Of a stretch of 64,000 bases of DNA, positions 11,251 to 23,548 are shown piece after piece. The stretch comes from Colletotrichum lupini (Eukaryota > Ascomycota > Sordariomycetes > Glomerellales > Glomerellaceae), in assembly GCF_023278565.1 (NCBI RefSeq), contig NC_064672.1, forward strand, positions 7,440,001 through 7,504,000, given 5' to 3'. The notes below the pieces were generated by a model. The model saw only the letters and a program-made list of their open reading frames with translations, was not told the DNA's origin and did no database searches. Numbering within the stretch: position 1 is the stretch's first letter; the number at the start of each line of letters is the position of its first letter. A program made the position numbers and the translations under genes.

Positions 11251-13889
11251 GGACTTTCGAGAGGCTTTATCTCGGAGCCTCACCGTCGGGACGAGAAGAG
11301 ATGAACCTAAAATCCGTATGGACGGGTGCGGTTGACGCCGCGTGCCATCTGCGGCACATCGCGTCGGCACCCTTCACAGGGGATTCGACCCAAAATAAGT
11401 TTACCAACTTGACACTCGGAGATCTAGCCCCTTCTCTATGGCCCGTCTCGTATCTGTACACGGCGCGGCTAATTCTGGGAAGACTAAATGGTATGACCGG
11501 AGAGTTACTGCCCAAAGTTTCGACACATCTGCCGTTTGGGTGCCAGTCAGCTGAGGGCTCTAAACGCGTTCTCCTTCAGTCCGATACGGTTTACATCATT
11601 GGGATTATCGATCTCTGAGCAGACAACGGTTACCTTTTCCTCATTCCATAAAGATACCTCGGGAAGATTCCAGTGGGTGACGCAGGCATTGGCCATTGAC
11701 AACATCAGCTTTAGAGCTCTGATCATGATTGCGCGTTTATCCAAGGTTTCACCTTATCAACAATCGCAACTTCAAACCTTATTGTACCCAAGAATGATTA
11801 TATTAGCAACAGATGCGTTTCCTTTCCGGCTCTTTCTTTCGACTCTTCATAAACTCGATATAGACGTCAATGTCCACCAATTCTACTTAGTAGTTGAAAA
11901 CTTATCGAGACGAAGTACCTTTCCCGCTCAAAGGTATCACTAGAGGCAGAAGCCACCGGGACATGCATGAGCTTCGGTATCAACTAAAAGGCCATAAAAT
12001 CAAATCCACAGTCCACTCTTGACTAACAAAACCATCTCTTACTTAGGCCCATGTAGCAAATTTTCCGGTAATCTAAAGTTTGTGATTGAAGTTATCAATT
12101 CCCCACTGCAGATAATACAACAAGTACTCCTTCCAACGAACAGAGATCGAGAGTCAAGCTCAGATTCTGGATAACGCGAAGCATCGGCTGAGGTCAGGCT
12201 CCTTTCTCTCTCCCAGGTTTGCAGATGAAAGCTCGGTCTCAAGCATACTCAACTCCCTAATGACTTACAATCTGACAATTCCCGATCCAGGTGCAGTTTC
12301 GTCGAGCAATTTATGCTACTATACTGATCCCGCCGTCGACAAAGCACATGCTGCCGTCCCACTCCATGCTGCATGCCAGGAGCTCGCTGCTTCGAACACG
12401 ACGCCCAACACCGCCGACATTGTCTCAATCTCAAGTCAACCTCTCAAAATGGTTTCCATTGACGTCAGTCTTCAAAGTCCAGGTTAAAAACGAAGCTCTC
12501 ACCCACTCGTCGTCGATTCCTGGCTTTCAAACCACTCGTGTGTGGATGGTTCATACTCAACAACGATATGAAAACCTGAGCTACGGTTATGGTTTTCTGG
12601 TAAGCGATGTTTCAAAGGGGATACACCTCATACAAAGTGTAATGCCTCCAGTCTTTGATTCTTATTCTCCTAGTCGAGATCCCCAGGACTTAAATACACT
12701 CCGTCCCCGTCAAGGTAAGATGTTGAGAACCGCAAGCAAGCACATTGCCTGTGGTTCGTCAGAGTCTTGAGATGCAGGGAATTCAGCCAACGCACTATCC
12801 CTTTGGCCAGATATCGCAAGCTGCCGGGGCTTCATGATTACCACTGAGTAAGGACGCACCTCGGGTGAGGTGCCGAGCTAACGCATCTCATCAAACGTAA
12901 TCATGCGTCAAGACACCCAAGTCTCAGTGATTCTATCACCAGTCTATTTATCGCACCTGCCCGATAATGCTTATTCACCATAGCAGCAGAAGCCCCTACT
13001 TTAACACAACCCGAAAAGAGCATACTCCATACAACATTTTACGATTCTAATCCCCCTTTGGAGGATACTCGAAGCCGGCAAGACTGGCTCCCACTTTTGT
13101 TACCAGAAACTGATCCCAACCTTTGCGTTGATGATTCAAGGTTCTGAAGGCGGCCTACGAGTATGTAGCTGAGATCGCTTTCCAATTATCAATAACCCAT
13201 GAGATCGAAGTTGCCAGGCGTCTTGCTACCACTCGGTACAGCCTGTCCCCGATATTCTCGAGATATTATGAGTCTTTGCCACGGTAATTGAGCAGAAGGC
13301 TATCAAGAACGGGAGAAACGAGATAGATAATGTAGCACCATGGAGTATGACTTCTTCGAAACCTGAAACCAGAAACCCGAGGAATGACTTGGAACTCTGG
13401 CAAAGTGCAGCATTTACTCCAGCCTCGACGGAGCCTTGCATTTTCCCACCAGGTACTTGCAATCCGCACATCAAACAAGTCACCACAGAACAAAGGACAT
13501 CGGAGGCGGTACCTTCCCAGCAACAACACCCAAATAAACGAGCTCATTCCCATACCCAGTCATCTGGGCCCCCAACGCAATGAGCTTCGACCCACGGCCC
13601 ACAACTTCTATAACAGACGATCACCACAAGCAAGGATTTATCTAAACGTGTCGCGCAGGTCGCAGTCCGACTGGATAGATCCCCGGTTTCCCATCAAAAG
13701 AGCCCCAGGTACCCACGTGGATGATATACATCGGAAAAGCTACTGCACATCAAGAGGCAGCTTGTCATTGAGACAACACATCTAATTACCTCCTTTCACA
13801 AGTATCCTCCTCTCGGTGTCTCCTTCCGGGTTCTCATCCCCAGAGTTCCGGAAGCCTTAACCGTACCCATCCATTAGCAGCAGCTACAG

Positions 13890-13909
13890 CCCCCCCCCCC
13901 CCCCCCCCC
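13890..13909. repeat. Poly-C tract, 20 bases
   Basis: Twenty consecutive C residues in non-coding sequence. Homopolymers of this length are slippage-prone and also a common place for assembly or polishing errors. Confidence 0.95.
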
Positions 13910-16900
13910 TCGGGGGCTCACCGACTCACCGTCTCCAAGGTTCAAGGATCTCAACACTCGCGGTGAGCCAGTGCCCTGGGTACACCTACCTACCATAGCA
14001 GGAGGTAGGTTTCCGAACGATGAACCACATGGCGGATCCCCGATCTCTCTTTGGATAAGAACACAAGAAATGAGGAACCCGGGAAGGTCAATGCCATCCT
14101 CAGTGCAGCCGCGCCCGGACTTCTCTCAAAAAGAAAGATTCCATGTCCCATGTCCGGCCGGACGTCTGGGGGGCGTGCGTGTACTCCGTATGGCACCTTC
14201 GGTTACCGGGCCCCATGTGGCCCGTATCATTGGGACGTGAAGCTCCACGAGGTCGTCGTTGATCCTATGATCAAATTTGTCTTCACTTTCGAGTCTCCCA
14301 TGTATGTTTGTCATCCACCTTTACCCGGTGTACGGATAGTGTCAGAGCAGGACCATGCCCCTGAATTGGGGTTTCAGAGCGATCGACAGGAACATTTCAG
14401 GGCCACAGGACCGGTGGCGATGTGAAGCAGGCTGCGCCTCCCTAGCAATCCGGGGAAGGGAATATGGTTTCCGGCAGAGCCTCAGGGGAAAAGTGCAAAG
14501 CTGTGGTAAGATGAGGTGCCGTGACGCCGGGCATCTCTCACAGGCTATGCTTTTTTCACGTGGTTGGGTTGATAGGATTCAAGACTGAGGCGCCACCGAG
14601 GCTTGAGCTCACCCGGGCCAACCCCTTGTCAAGGCTATACGAACTGAGTTCTAGTCTCCAAGTGCCCAGTAGCAACAAGACAAGTAGAATCTGACCTGTG
14701 TACGTCCGGGTGAAGAAAAAGACCCAACTTTGTCTTGAGGCAAGTCAAGCCGAATCGTTAGTATTACGCCCCAGAGCCCTCTGCGGCAAGTGCACAACCA
14801 AGACGCCAGAAGCACGCAATCTTGTACGATTGCGGGAAACACACATTAATTGCCACGAGATCAGACAATATCAATCCGTCTGAACAGAGTACCATCTTTG
14901 GCGCGGCTATCATGCAGCGTACTCTGTACCCGGCCGATCATACCAGAGTACCACGCGGGTCTTCCAAGCTTTTCCTATTTGCCATGTAAGTGCACGCATG
15001 GCGTGGCCGGGCTTTGCTCATAGCCAAGGCAGGACATTTCAGTGCATAGATTTGAACAAATTTGAGCGGCTGTCTTTTCAAGACGAGAGCGAAAGCAAGT
15101 AAAGGTAAGGCGTGGGCGATGTGTTGGGTAACTTGGGTTGATGTCTTGGTTGGGCCGTTGCGAGGCGGTCTGACGAGCACGTTGTTGGATGATTGGCGAC
15201 GGAGGGTCCATTGGAGGTCTGGCAGATAAGTTGCGGGCTGGGCTTGGCGCAAGCTTGTTCATCCAGACTTCCGGGGACGGGGAATGGGACCCCCTCGAGC
15301 TGATAGAACCCCAAAAACATTGGCATCTGCAAAGGGCATTTTGAGACGTGTCAGAAAAGCAAGGTGCGTTTGGCTTAGACCGCAGATAAACGCTCCGTCC
15401 CGTCTCGACTGCCTTTGGCGGCAAAACTATTCCGCAGACCGACGAGACAAGGAGAAATGATATTGAAATCGAGGCGAGTGGCCGGGACCGGGTTTATGAA
15501 CCTTGTAGATACACAGGGTTGACGCTACTCCGAGAGAGATTGCCAATGACCCAATGGAACCGATCACGGCCTCAATTTCAACGTGGTTTGTCTTTGGTGA
15601 TGGGTTGGTGGTGTACTTGATTGACTAATGCCGTGACGCTGAGGAACATTTGCGATAGTCGTGCTGCGAAAGCGGATCCAACTGTCCACTAACTTAACGA
15701 CACCTGGATGGCTAACGATATAGGGACGTGCCGATGGGTTGGTCGTCCGTCTGTCTAATCGGAGAAATGGACGACTTGTTCTTTTCAATGCCAGCAGGGC
15801 ATGCTCTTCAGGACGTGCCGCAGTGTAACCACACCTGCTGGGAAAAGGCTTCCATTCATTTGCTCTTGGCGAGTGACGGATGGAACCATGTTCAGGCCCG
15901 GTCAGCAACCCGGACACCGGACAAAACAAGCGAGGAGTGGACTAGCAAGCAGCCCTGGGACAGGGACGCTAGCCAGTGGTCGAAGGGTTGGCCCGTACCG
16001 GCGATGTGTGGCATCCTGGGGAAACATCAGGGGGTCCGGCAAAAAGGATTATCAAGGGTGCTGATAGACGCTAGGTGGTTCTGGTTCGGCTCTGCTTCTG
16101 GCGTCTGCTTCTGCTTGGATGGAACTGATAGTCCGCGTATGCCAAAGACCCGAGTATCTATTCCGCCATCTGAGCAGCATGCCAACACTCTCTCTCACTT
16201 GTGCCGCCATCCTTTTGCGCGACCAAGCGATCAAGCACTCGTCTGATACATCAAATTCCGGTGGGCGAGACACCGAGAACTGTGGCTCTCGAGACGGGCC
16301 TGTAGAATCGAGGGAAACGACAACGTGCTCTCTGGAAGTTTCGGGATCAGCGGCCGGGCAAATTTGTCGTGTCGGTGAAAGGGAGAAGGTAGAAATTCGA
16401 AAACCCCCAGCTGTTCCGGCATGGCGCGGTGTACATTGCGGTCTGAGATGCTGCTAAGCTGGGGAACGGACCCGAGATACTGTCGTGTCCAGACACCTGT
16501 AGTACGCAGTGTCACTGCTTACATCATGGCGGCAGCCCCAGTCGTTTTGCAGTACAGTTCGTCGATGACCCTTGGGTAATAGTGGTTCCAGTGACCTAGA
16601 CCTAGGACAAAGGCTCTTCGAGACGTTGGGTGAGGCTGTCGTTTAAGAGTCGCAGGGTAGGCTCCAGGCAAGATGCAGGCAGGCGGAGGTCAGCCGGTTG
16701 ATGATCCCAATGGCTGAAGGGACGAAGGTTCGGCTCCTCTTTCTTTGTGGCCCGTGGGTGGAGGGAGGGATACCTGCTGCTGGCTGATGCTAGCCAGGGC
16801 TTCTCCAACCGTTCTGGCGTTTAGGCCCAAGACCCAAGCCCTCCGTTGACTCCATGCGGTCAAGTAGTGTGTGATGTTTGGCAGTCTTGACTTTTGGGAG

Positions 16901-17280
16901 TCAGGATTGGATTGGGCCAGGGACGACGTAAAAACCTAGGAACGATTCCGGGCTGGCTAGCAATGTCCCTGGCGCTGGTGAGTTTTGAGGTTTGTACTCG
17001 TAGTGTACAGTAGCTGGAGGTGTTTAAGACGAGCCACTGGGAGGGCTCCGGGAGCCAAGTTAGCAGTCCCGTGGACGGCGTCACACACCGTACAAGCGGG
17101 GTTTAGACGAAGGGCTGCTGGGTTGATAGTGGAAGCGACTAGGGTCGCGCAGGGGCGCCCGCAGCCGTGGGAGCGCGAGCGACGGGGGATGGCCATGTTT
17201 CGATTGACTTAGCGGCATGCGCAAAGCCAGGTGACAGCTCGGGTACCCGTACTTGGTCGAGGCGACGGTGTTTTTCTTGT

Positions 17281-17303
17281 TGCGATGCGATGCGATGCGA
17301 TGC
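17281..17303. repeat. Short tandem repeat, GCGAT unit
   Basis: Four to five head-to-tail GCGAT/GATGC units in non-coding sequence. A related GCATC cluster occurs around 18,558-18,583. Neither has an apparent function. Confidence 0.8.
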
Positions 17304-18289
17304 GCTGTGAGTGGAACACTCCGTATTAGAGAAGATAGAGTGTGTCATAGCCGATGCTTCAGATACTTGTTTGCCTGCGTGCTGGCGGTGTTAGCAACGT
17401 GGTGCATAGATAAGGAAATCGCATTATTTGAGTAACCAAGCCGTTCCTGAAGGCCGCAGTTACACACTCGGATGTGTGGTGTCATGTATGATGTTGGGAA
17501 GCGATGTTGAGGGAGGGTTGACTCAAGATGGTGTTGATGTCAGAAATTGGGTTGACATCCGCTGCCGCGCCGACGGGAGCTGATCCCAAGGGATTATCTC
17601 GATGCTTGAGCTGACCCGATTCAAGGCAAGTGCGGAGTACACTACGTGGCTACTTTATTAGATGTGTTACGGATGGCTTCCATTTGCAACTTTGGGATCA
17701 AAAGAGTGGAAAGTTGGGAGTTCTGAGTGGTTCTTTCCCATTGTAAATGTTTCCTCCCCCAGGTGCCACTACTTTCCACGCGTGGGAGTGGCAGAAGTAC
17801 TTTTCACGTGCATTTGCTGGGAAAGTGTACATGGATGCCATCTCGAGAAGTTGCGTCCTTATCCTCGGTACTTTGTTTACCGCCTGGTGAGCCCCTCATT
17901 CAGAAGTATCTCGCTTGTGACCGCGCTGTGTACGTATAGATCGTCTTGGCCTCCCTATCAGGAACGCCAGGACCCTGGACAGTCCCTGCTCGTTACGTCC
18001 ACTCCTCCGCTCCGAGGCGTCGCGCCGTCTTTCTGCTAGAACTTTGGCCCCCGCTGTGTTATCAGCAAAAAAAGGTGCGAACCCCAAACCCCAAACCCCA
18101 ACATGCGCTCTCTACTGGGACCTCCCGCTTTCGATAATGACGATGTCAAGTGAGTAGCTTAGGATAAGAGGCTACCTTATTCTATGTACAGCACAGTCGG
18201 AAGTATTGTCGCTCACAATTTGGCCGGGAGGCTACCTGCATTTTAAGCTGCCCTGAACGTGATGGTCATGGTGCGTTTGCCCCTCCATG

Positions 18290-18307
18290 ACACACACACA
18301 CACACAC
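18290..18307. repeat. CA dinucleotide microsatellite
   Basis: Nine CA units upstream of the kinase gene, followed by a CA/CT-rich stretch. A simple sequence repeat. Confidence 0.9.
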
Positions 18308-19267
18308 TCACTTACTCTCACGCACATTTCCATCCCCTCACTCATCAACCCCGACGTGAGGAGATACCTCAACTTATCTGACATCGTACTGGTGCCAGAT
18401 ACTCCGTCATCATCCATAAGTAAGTCATCGGTGATGGATCGTACTGCCCAGTCTCATGAGATCGAGACCCAGAACTCATGAGATTTGACATCCACATACC
18501 TTGCGGTACTCAGCCCACCGGGCAGCAGCAAGGCCCACTCACCTCCACCGCTCACAGACGCATCGCAGCGCATCGCATCGCATTGGCCCTGGCATTCATT
18601 CAGTATCTCACTGGCTCTACTCCGTATCACACTCATACATGCATCACTGTCGTCGCCAGTCACTACCGGCACCCACCCTCACCACTCACTCATTCACTCA
18701 CTCGAGTACTCACTAACTCGAGCGGACTCCTTAACTTTCCTTGAACCGAGCCTACCTTGACCTGCCTATCCGTACGGTATCCGTAAGGTAGGTGAGGTAA
18801 GCAACTGAGGTGAGAACCAAGGTACCTACCTAACCTAAACTCAAGCACCTTGTAGGTAACTTGTACACCCCCGGCCTCTCGTCACGACCCCGGGCCCCTG
18901 GGCTGCCCTGCCCTGTCCTGTCCCGTTCCCCCTCTGGGCCTCTGGGCGCTGTGCGCTGGGCTCTCTGGTCACTCGCTCGCTCCCTCCTTGCCATTGTCCT
19001 GCCCAATCCTGCGCCCACACCTTTTTCCCAGCCCGCCCACTTTACTCTTTCCTCTCGCCTACCGCCGCATGTCGTGACGTTCCTTTCCATTTCCCCCATT
19101 CTTACACCTTGCCGAACCTCCCACACACACACACTTCCGTCACTCACTCATTCACCACACCACGTAGGAGACGCAACCACGCCGCTCTCTATCCCTTCTG
19201 CCGCCCCAGAAACAATCGGCGACCAAATCCTCCCATATCGTCCAGACTCTCGCCAGATGTTTCCCTC

Positions 19268-22200
19268 ATGTCCAGCCCGCCTCGTAACGCCGAAAATGCC
19301 GCACCCGCGACCCTGGTGAGCTCCGCGCATTTGTCGTCGTCGTCGTCGTCGTCCACTCCCAGTTCCGCCTCCGCTTCCGCCCCCATCATCTCTAGTCCCA
19401 AGTCCAGTCAAAGTCCCAGTCCGAGAGATCCAGCTGCCAATCCGACTGGTCTCGACGAACCTGGTACCGAGCCTGTTACTGATGCTGGTCTTGCTGCTGC
19501 CCCGGTCGCTGCTCCTGCTCCTACTGCCGCTGCCGCTCTCCAACACCAAACTCTGCCTCAAGTCCCTCCGCAATCACTTCAAATTCTAGACACCCCCCTA
19601 GCCCAAGCTGCAGATCCACCCCCTGCCACGGCCGCTGTCACCCAGCACCAGCAGGATGTCTCGAGCCATGTCGACCCGAATATTAAAAAGCCCCGAGGCC
19701 CTGCTGCCCTCCCGAGGCAGTCCGGTCCGTCCTTGCTAACCCAAGCCCTCGCCTCAGCTCGCGGCATCCCTTCGAGAACACCTTCCCACCAAGACCAAAC
19801 ACCGCAACCCTCCAGCCAGCTTTCCACCCGCTCGCTGCCTTCGCCTACTGCCGACTTCGTCCCTTCCAACGCACACTCAAACCCCAACCCGTCCTCTGCT
19901 ACTGCTGGACTGGATCCTCTTGCCGTCGACGACCTCCGCAATGTTCCCTCCCTTCCCGGCCATGGCGCCTCAGTAACTCCCCGAAGCGCTCCTCAACCCG
20001 GCATCGTACCCCCTTCCGACATTACTACACAGACCGCTGCTGTTCATACCCCCGACGCCGACATGGAGATAATGACATCGCCCACCTACGATATGGCCAG
20101 TTTTCAGGGTATTCGAGCAATGCTGCTGGATCACCGCGACTTTCTCAAGAGCACGCGCTCGCCTCGTGGCAGGGGTTCCTCCCTGGAGCGGGTTGATCCG
20201 GAGACGCGAGCACAGGGAGGCCTCCGGAAAAGCAGAGCTCACTCTCACTCCACCAGTCCAGAGGGATCTCTCAGTTCAGTCGCTCAAATGGATCAGAAAC
20301 TACACCAGGATAACACTACCGTGCTTGAAGGCCGACCGAAGAAACTGGAGCAACGCTTCTCCGTTGGACCCGAGAAGATATGGTCGATTGGGTCGAGCGA
20401 GGCCATCGACGGACAAGAAGATGGCCAAGTGGAGAAGTCCGTTCACGAAGCCATGATTGGCGCCGAGCCCAACGCTCGCAGCCGAAAGGCTAGCTACAGC
20501 CTGCGATTCTTCCGAGAGGGATTGCCCAAGGAGGAGAAGACGCCAGGACGCAGAAAGGATCAGCGACCCAAGGAGAAGCCCTCTCTGAGCTCAGATTCAC
20601 AGGAGCCGCTCTCTTCAGACATTGCCATTGAAGATTTCGCCAAAGCTGCCAGTGCTCAGCCCTCGCCTAGAATTCTCGACAAGAAGGATTGGGTGCCAAA
20701 GCAACTAGAAAGAGTCAAGACTTTCCCTCTTCAGTCGCCTCAGGCTGGTGAGACCCCCATCTTGACCGACTCGCCGACTCAAGATTACTTTGGGTTAAGG
20801 AAGGTCAATGGCGACATTTTCCACAAGGTGGATACCGATGGCGCTAGATCGGCCAGCAACACGTCCGTTCCTGCGAATGGAGAGAAAGAGGGCGACGCCT
20901 CGCTACCCTCGATTGAAGAATCCGGAGCGGTTGAGACCCGACGTCTGTCAGCCGACAGCAGCGACCCTGGAGAGAGCCATGAGGAGGGAGACGAGTCTTC
21001 CGAGGAAAAAATTTCTTCAGCTGTGTTTGTACCGCACCCCGGCTTGGAAGAGGCTGCAGAACGCGAGAGAGACGTTGCGAAACCGAGACAGACGCCCGGT
21101 CGCACCATATCGAAAGCCAGAGCCGAGGACTTTCACCCTTGGCTGGTGAAGGCCGATGAGCCCGAGCCCGAGGAGGAGCTGCTCTCTCCTGACCAGCCTC
21201 CCGAAACCCCTTCCAAGTCGAAGCCGAAGCGTCTGCCCGGCGAGCCAAACATTACCCTACGCGAGGTTCAACCGGGCACTATCAAGGACGTGACGGCTGA
21301 AGAAGAGCCGGAGCCGCCGACGCCGAAGCACATCCCTGCACACATTGATGACCACGCGCACCATCATCAAGTCGAGCAGAAAGAGCCTCTCGAGGCCATC
21401 GAACTCATCCCCTACAAGCACCAGGTTGGCGGTCACACCACACTTTGGCGTTTTTCGAAGAGAGCTGTCTGCAAACAGCTCAATAATCGGGAGAATGAGT
21501 TTTACGAAAATGTGGAACAGGATCATCCTGATTTGCTCTCATTTCTCCCACGGTACATCGGTGTCCTGAACGTGACTTTTCACAAGCAAACCCGTCGCAA
21601 GTCGACCCACAGGCGTGATGACGCTCCTTTGCTGGAGCGGAAGCCGACCGGAGAGATTGGTGTCATGGCGTCAGCGGACGCGACGAAGTCGAATGGATCC
21701 AACGGCGCGTCTCAGCCGAGCCAGGAGCACCGCCGCATCATTAGCCAGTCACTTTCTTCCGCGCCCGAGCCAATACCGACGGTGACCTTTGACGACAACT
21801 GGCATATCCTGCCCCGGAATCTGCTGCAACCAACGCCTCCTCCAGTAGTCATGCCGCCTCGAGGCCGAAGCACCTCATCTGCAGGTCTTCCGGACAACCC
21901 TGAGCAGAGCAAAATGGCATCTCCAACAAGGCCGAGCCTGGATGACAGGCACGCGAATAGCTGGGGTGCAACCACCGTTAACAAGCGGCTGCGCAATGAG
22001 GTGTTCAACGACGTCTTCTTGAAGCAGCCAATTCCGATCCACAAGCACCGCCGCCCACACCAAAAGTCGATGGCTTTTCGTAAGCAGCCGACATTGAGGC
22101 CAGCTAGCTCCGTACCCGACTTGGTGCGCAGACAGGATCCGTCTGCCGTAGAAGGTCACGCACCTCAAAAGCCTAGCCCGCTTCGGCCAAGCAGCTCCTC

Positions 22201-23548
22201 GCCCCCTCCCACAGAGAGCATTGCCATGGAGCGCCCGAGCCATCTCGAGGCTGCCGAGGCAGAAGCCGAAGATAGCGATGTCAAGGACGTGACTGGTACC
22301 AGTGCACCGGAGCCGGAAACTCTTGCAGACAAGATTATTGCTCAAAAGAAGAAGAGACGTTACTCTGGAACAGGCCTCCGACGGAAGCCACGAACAGTGA
22401 CGGAGTCTAGAGGACATCTCAAGTACTGGGAAGAGGCGGATGACGCTGGTTATAGAGGTGAAGACGAAGGCGGGCAGTCCCTCATCACGTCCCAAGTGAA
22501 CTCGCCCATGATCGAAGCGCCAAGCACGAATGGCACAAATGCCAGTGAAGGTGCCGCGAAAGAACCGAGTCTCCCAGTGCCTGCTGCCGATGCATCTCAA
22601 GCCGACGTCCCGACCGAAGCTGAGTACTCTACGTATGCGTCAACTGTTCCGTCCGAGGTGCCTAGCCCTACCCAAGAGTTCCGCAGAATCCCGCGACCTG
22701 TGAATCCGAAGGAAGCGCAAACGCAAAGAGACTCCCGCGTCGAGTACTTCCTCCTTTTGGAAGATCTCACGGCAGGCATGAAACGGCCCTGTATCATGGA
22801 CCTCAAGATGGGCACCAGACAGTACGGCGTAGAGGCCACGCCCAAGAAACAAAAGTCGCAGCAGGGCAAGTGTGCCAGGACAACCTCGCGTGAACTCGGC
22901 GTGCGTGTATGCGGACTTCAAGTCTGGGATGTCAAGAGCCAGAGCTACGTCTTTAAGGACAAGTACTTTGGACGTGATCTCAAAGCCGGCCAGGAGTTCC
23001 AGGACGCTTTGACGCGATTCTTGTACGATGGCGTCGACTACTCGAGCATCCTGCGACACATTCCGACTATCCTGCAAAAGCTGGACCACCTCGAGTCGAT
23101 CGTCCGAGGACTGGACGGCTACCGATTTTACGCCGCCAGTCTCCTCATGTTTTACGATGGCGACACGACCAGCGAGGGTAATGAATACGATACAGTCGTT
23201 GACGATTCTACGACTGACTTTGCAACCGACACGGAGGAGACGTCGGCGTTGCGCGAGAAGAAGAAGCAGAAGAAGAAGCGCGGCATCGACTTCAAGATTG
23301 CCGACTTTGCAAATAGCCTGACTAAGGGCGACCTTGCAGAGGGAAAGCCGTGTCCGCCGCGGCATCCCAACGAGCCGGACCGTGGCTTCCTCCGAGGTCT
23401 TCGAACGTTGAGGAAATATTTCCTCAAGATCCAGAAGGATATCCGTGCTGAGATGGGTCCGGATTGTCACAGACGAGGTCACAGTATGGATGTTGATGAC
23501 ATTGACATCGACCACGTCTCGGATGAGGAGGGGTCTGTCAGCGAATGA
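19268..23548 (+). CDS. KCS1: Inositol hexakisphosphate kinase, Kcs1 type
   Basis: I chose the first in-frame ATG, at 19268; the frame is open further upstream only through non-ATG codons and CA/CT-rich leader-like sequence. The product is 1,426 residues with no intron. Residues 1 to about 690 are Ser/Pro/Ala-rich and probably disordered. The inositol-polyphosphate kinase fold starts near residue 710 (LIPYKHQVGGHTTLWRF). It includes the substrate-binding PxxxDxKxG motif as PCIMDLKMGTRQYG (about 1,173), an SLL motif (ASLLMFYDG, about 1,288) and the metal-binding block near the C-terminus (IDFKIADFANS, about 1,340). Long insertions separate the kinase segments, as in yeast Kcs1 (1,050 residues). 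The enzyme phosphorylates InsP6 to the pyrophosphate 5-InsP7, which acts in phosphate sensing, vacuole biology and stress. The catalytic residues visible here are intact. The Ser run near the N-terminus comes from a TCG repeat at about 19,333. Confidence 0.93.
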   Translation: MSSPPRNAENAAPATLVSSAHLSSSSSSSTPSSASASAPIISSPKSSQSPSPRDPAANPTGLDEPGTEPVTDAGLAAAPVAAPAPTAAAALQHQTLPQVPPQSLQILDTPLAQAADPPPATAAVTQHQQDVSSHVDPNIKKPRGPAALPRQSGPSLLTQALASARGIPSRTPSHQDQTPQPSSQLSTRSLPSPTADFVPSNAHSNPNPSSATAGLDPLAVDDLRNVPSLPGHGASVTPRSAPQPGIVPPSDITTQTAAVHTPDADMEIMTSPTYDMASFQGIRAMLLDHRDFLKSTRSPRGRGSSLERVDPETRAQGGLRKSRAHSHSTSPEGSLSSVAQMDQKLHQDNTTVLEGRPKKLEQRFSVGPEKIWSIGSSEAIDGQEDGQVEKSVHEAMIGAEPNARSRKASYSLRFFREGLPKEEKTPGRRKDQRPKEKPSLSSDSQEPLSSDIAIEDFAKAASAQPSPRILDKKDWVPKQLERVKTFPLQSPQAGETPILTDSPTQDYFGLRKVNGDIFHKVDTDGARSASNTSVPANGEKEGDASLPSIEESGAVETRRLSADSSDPGESHEEGDESSEEKISSAVFVPHPGLEEAAERERDVAKPRQTPGRTISKARAEDFHPWLVKADEPEPEEELLSPDQPPETPSKSKPKRLPGEPNITLREVQPGTIKDVTAEEEPEPPTPKHIPAHIDDHAHHHQVEQKEPLEAIELIPYKHQVGGHTTLWRFSKRAVCKQLNNRENEFYENVEQDHPDLLSFLPRYIGVLNVTFHKQTRRKSTHRRDDAPLLERKPTGEIGVMASADATKSNGSNGASQPSQEHRRIISQSLSSAPEPIPTVTFDDNWHILPRNLLQPTPPPVVMPPRGRSTSSAGLPDNPEQSKMASPTRPSLDDRHANSWGATTVNKRLRNEVFNDVFLKQPIPIHKHRRPHQKSMAFRKQPTLRPASSVPDLVRRQDPSAVEGHAPQKPSPLRPSSSSPPPTESIAMERPSHLEAAEAEAEDSDVKDVTGTSAPEPETLADKIIAQKKKRRYSGTGLRRKPRTVTESRGHLKYWEEADDAGYRGEDEGGQSLITSQVNSPMIEAPSTNGTNASEGAAKEPSLPVPAADASQADVPTEAEYSTYASTVPSEVPSPTQEFRRIPRPVNPKEAQTQRDSRVEYFLLLEDLTAGMKRPCIMDLKMGTRQYGVEATPKKQKSQQGKCARTTSRELGVRVCGLQVWDVKSQSYVFKDKYFGRDLKAGQEFQDALTRFLYDGVDYSSILRHIPTILQKLDHLESIVRGLDGYRFYAASLLMFYDGDTTSEGNEYDTVVDDSTTDFATDTEETSALREKKKQKKKRGIDFKIADFANSLTKGDLAEGKPCPPRHPNEPDRGFLRGLRTLRKYFLKIQKDIRAEMGPDCHRRGHSMDVDDIDIDHVSDEEGSVSE

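Larger units (their letters stand above)
10801..19267. other. Gene-poor stretch of about 8.4 kb, including the 5' leader of the kinase gene
   Basis: No frame in this stretch combines length, protein-like composition and a recognisable family, on either strand. Composition is ordinary rather than AT-rich, so it is not a RIP-degraded transposon. It contains homopolymer and microsatellite tracts (listed separately) and, from about 18,780 to 18,860, clusters of TACCTA/TAGGTA motifs next to the kinase gene. CT-rich and CA-rich sequence at 18,870-19,260 looks like an untranslated leader. It may hide long non-coding transcripts, short secreted-protein genes or a very long regulatory region; I cannot support any of these individually. 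Confidence 0.5.

Noticed and set aside
18080..18102. CCCCAAA-type triplication resembling a telomere repeat
   Set aside because: Only three imperfect units, embedded in unique sequence, and not the TTAGGG/CCCTAA unit usual in filamentous ascomycetes.
19109..19267. Longer N-terminus for the kinase
   Set aside because: The upstream frame starts at TTG, has no ATG before 19268, and its sequence looks like a CA/CT-rich leader.
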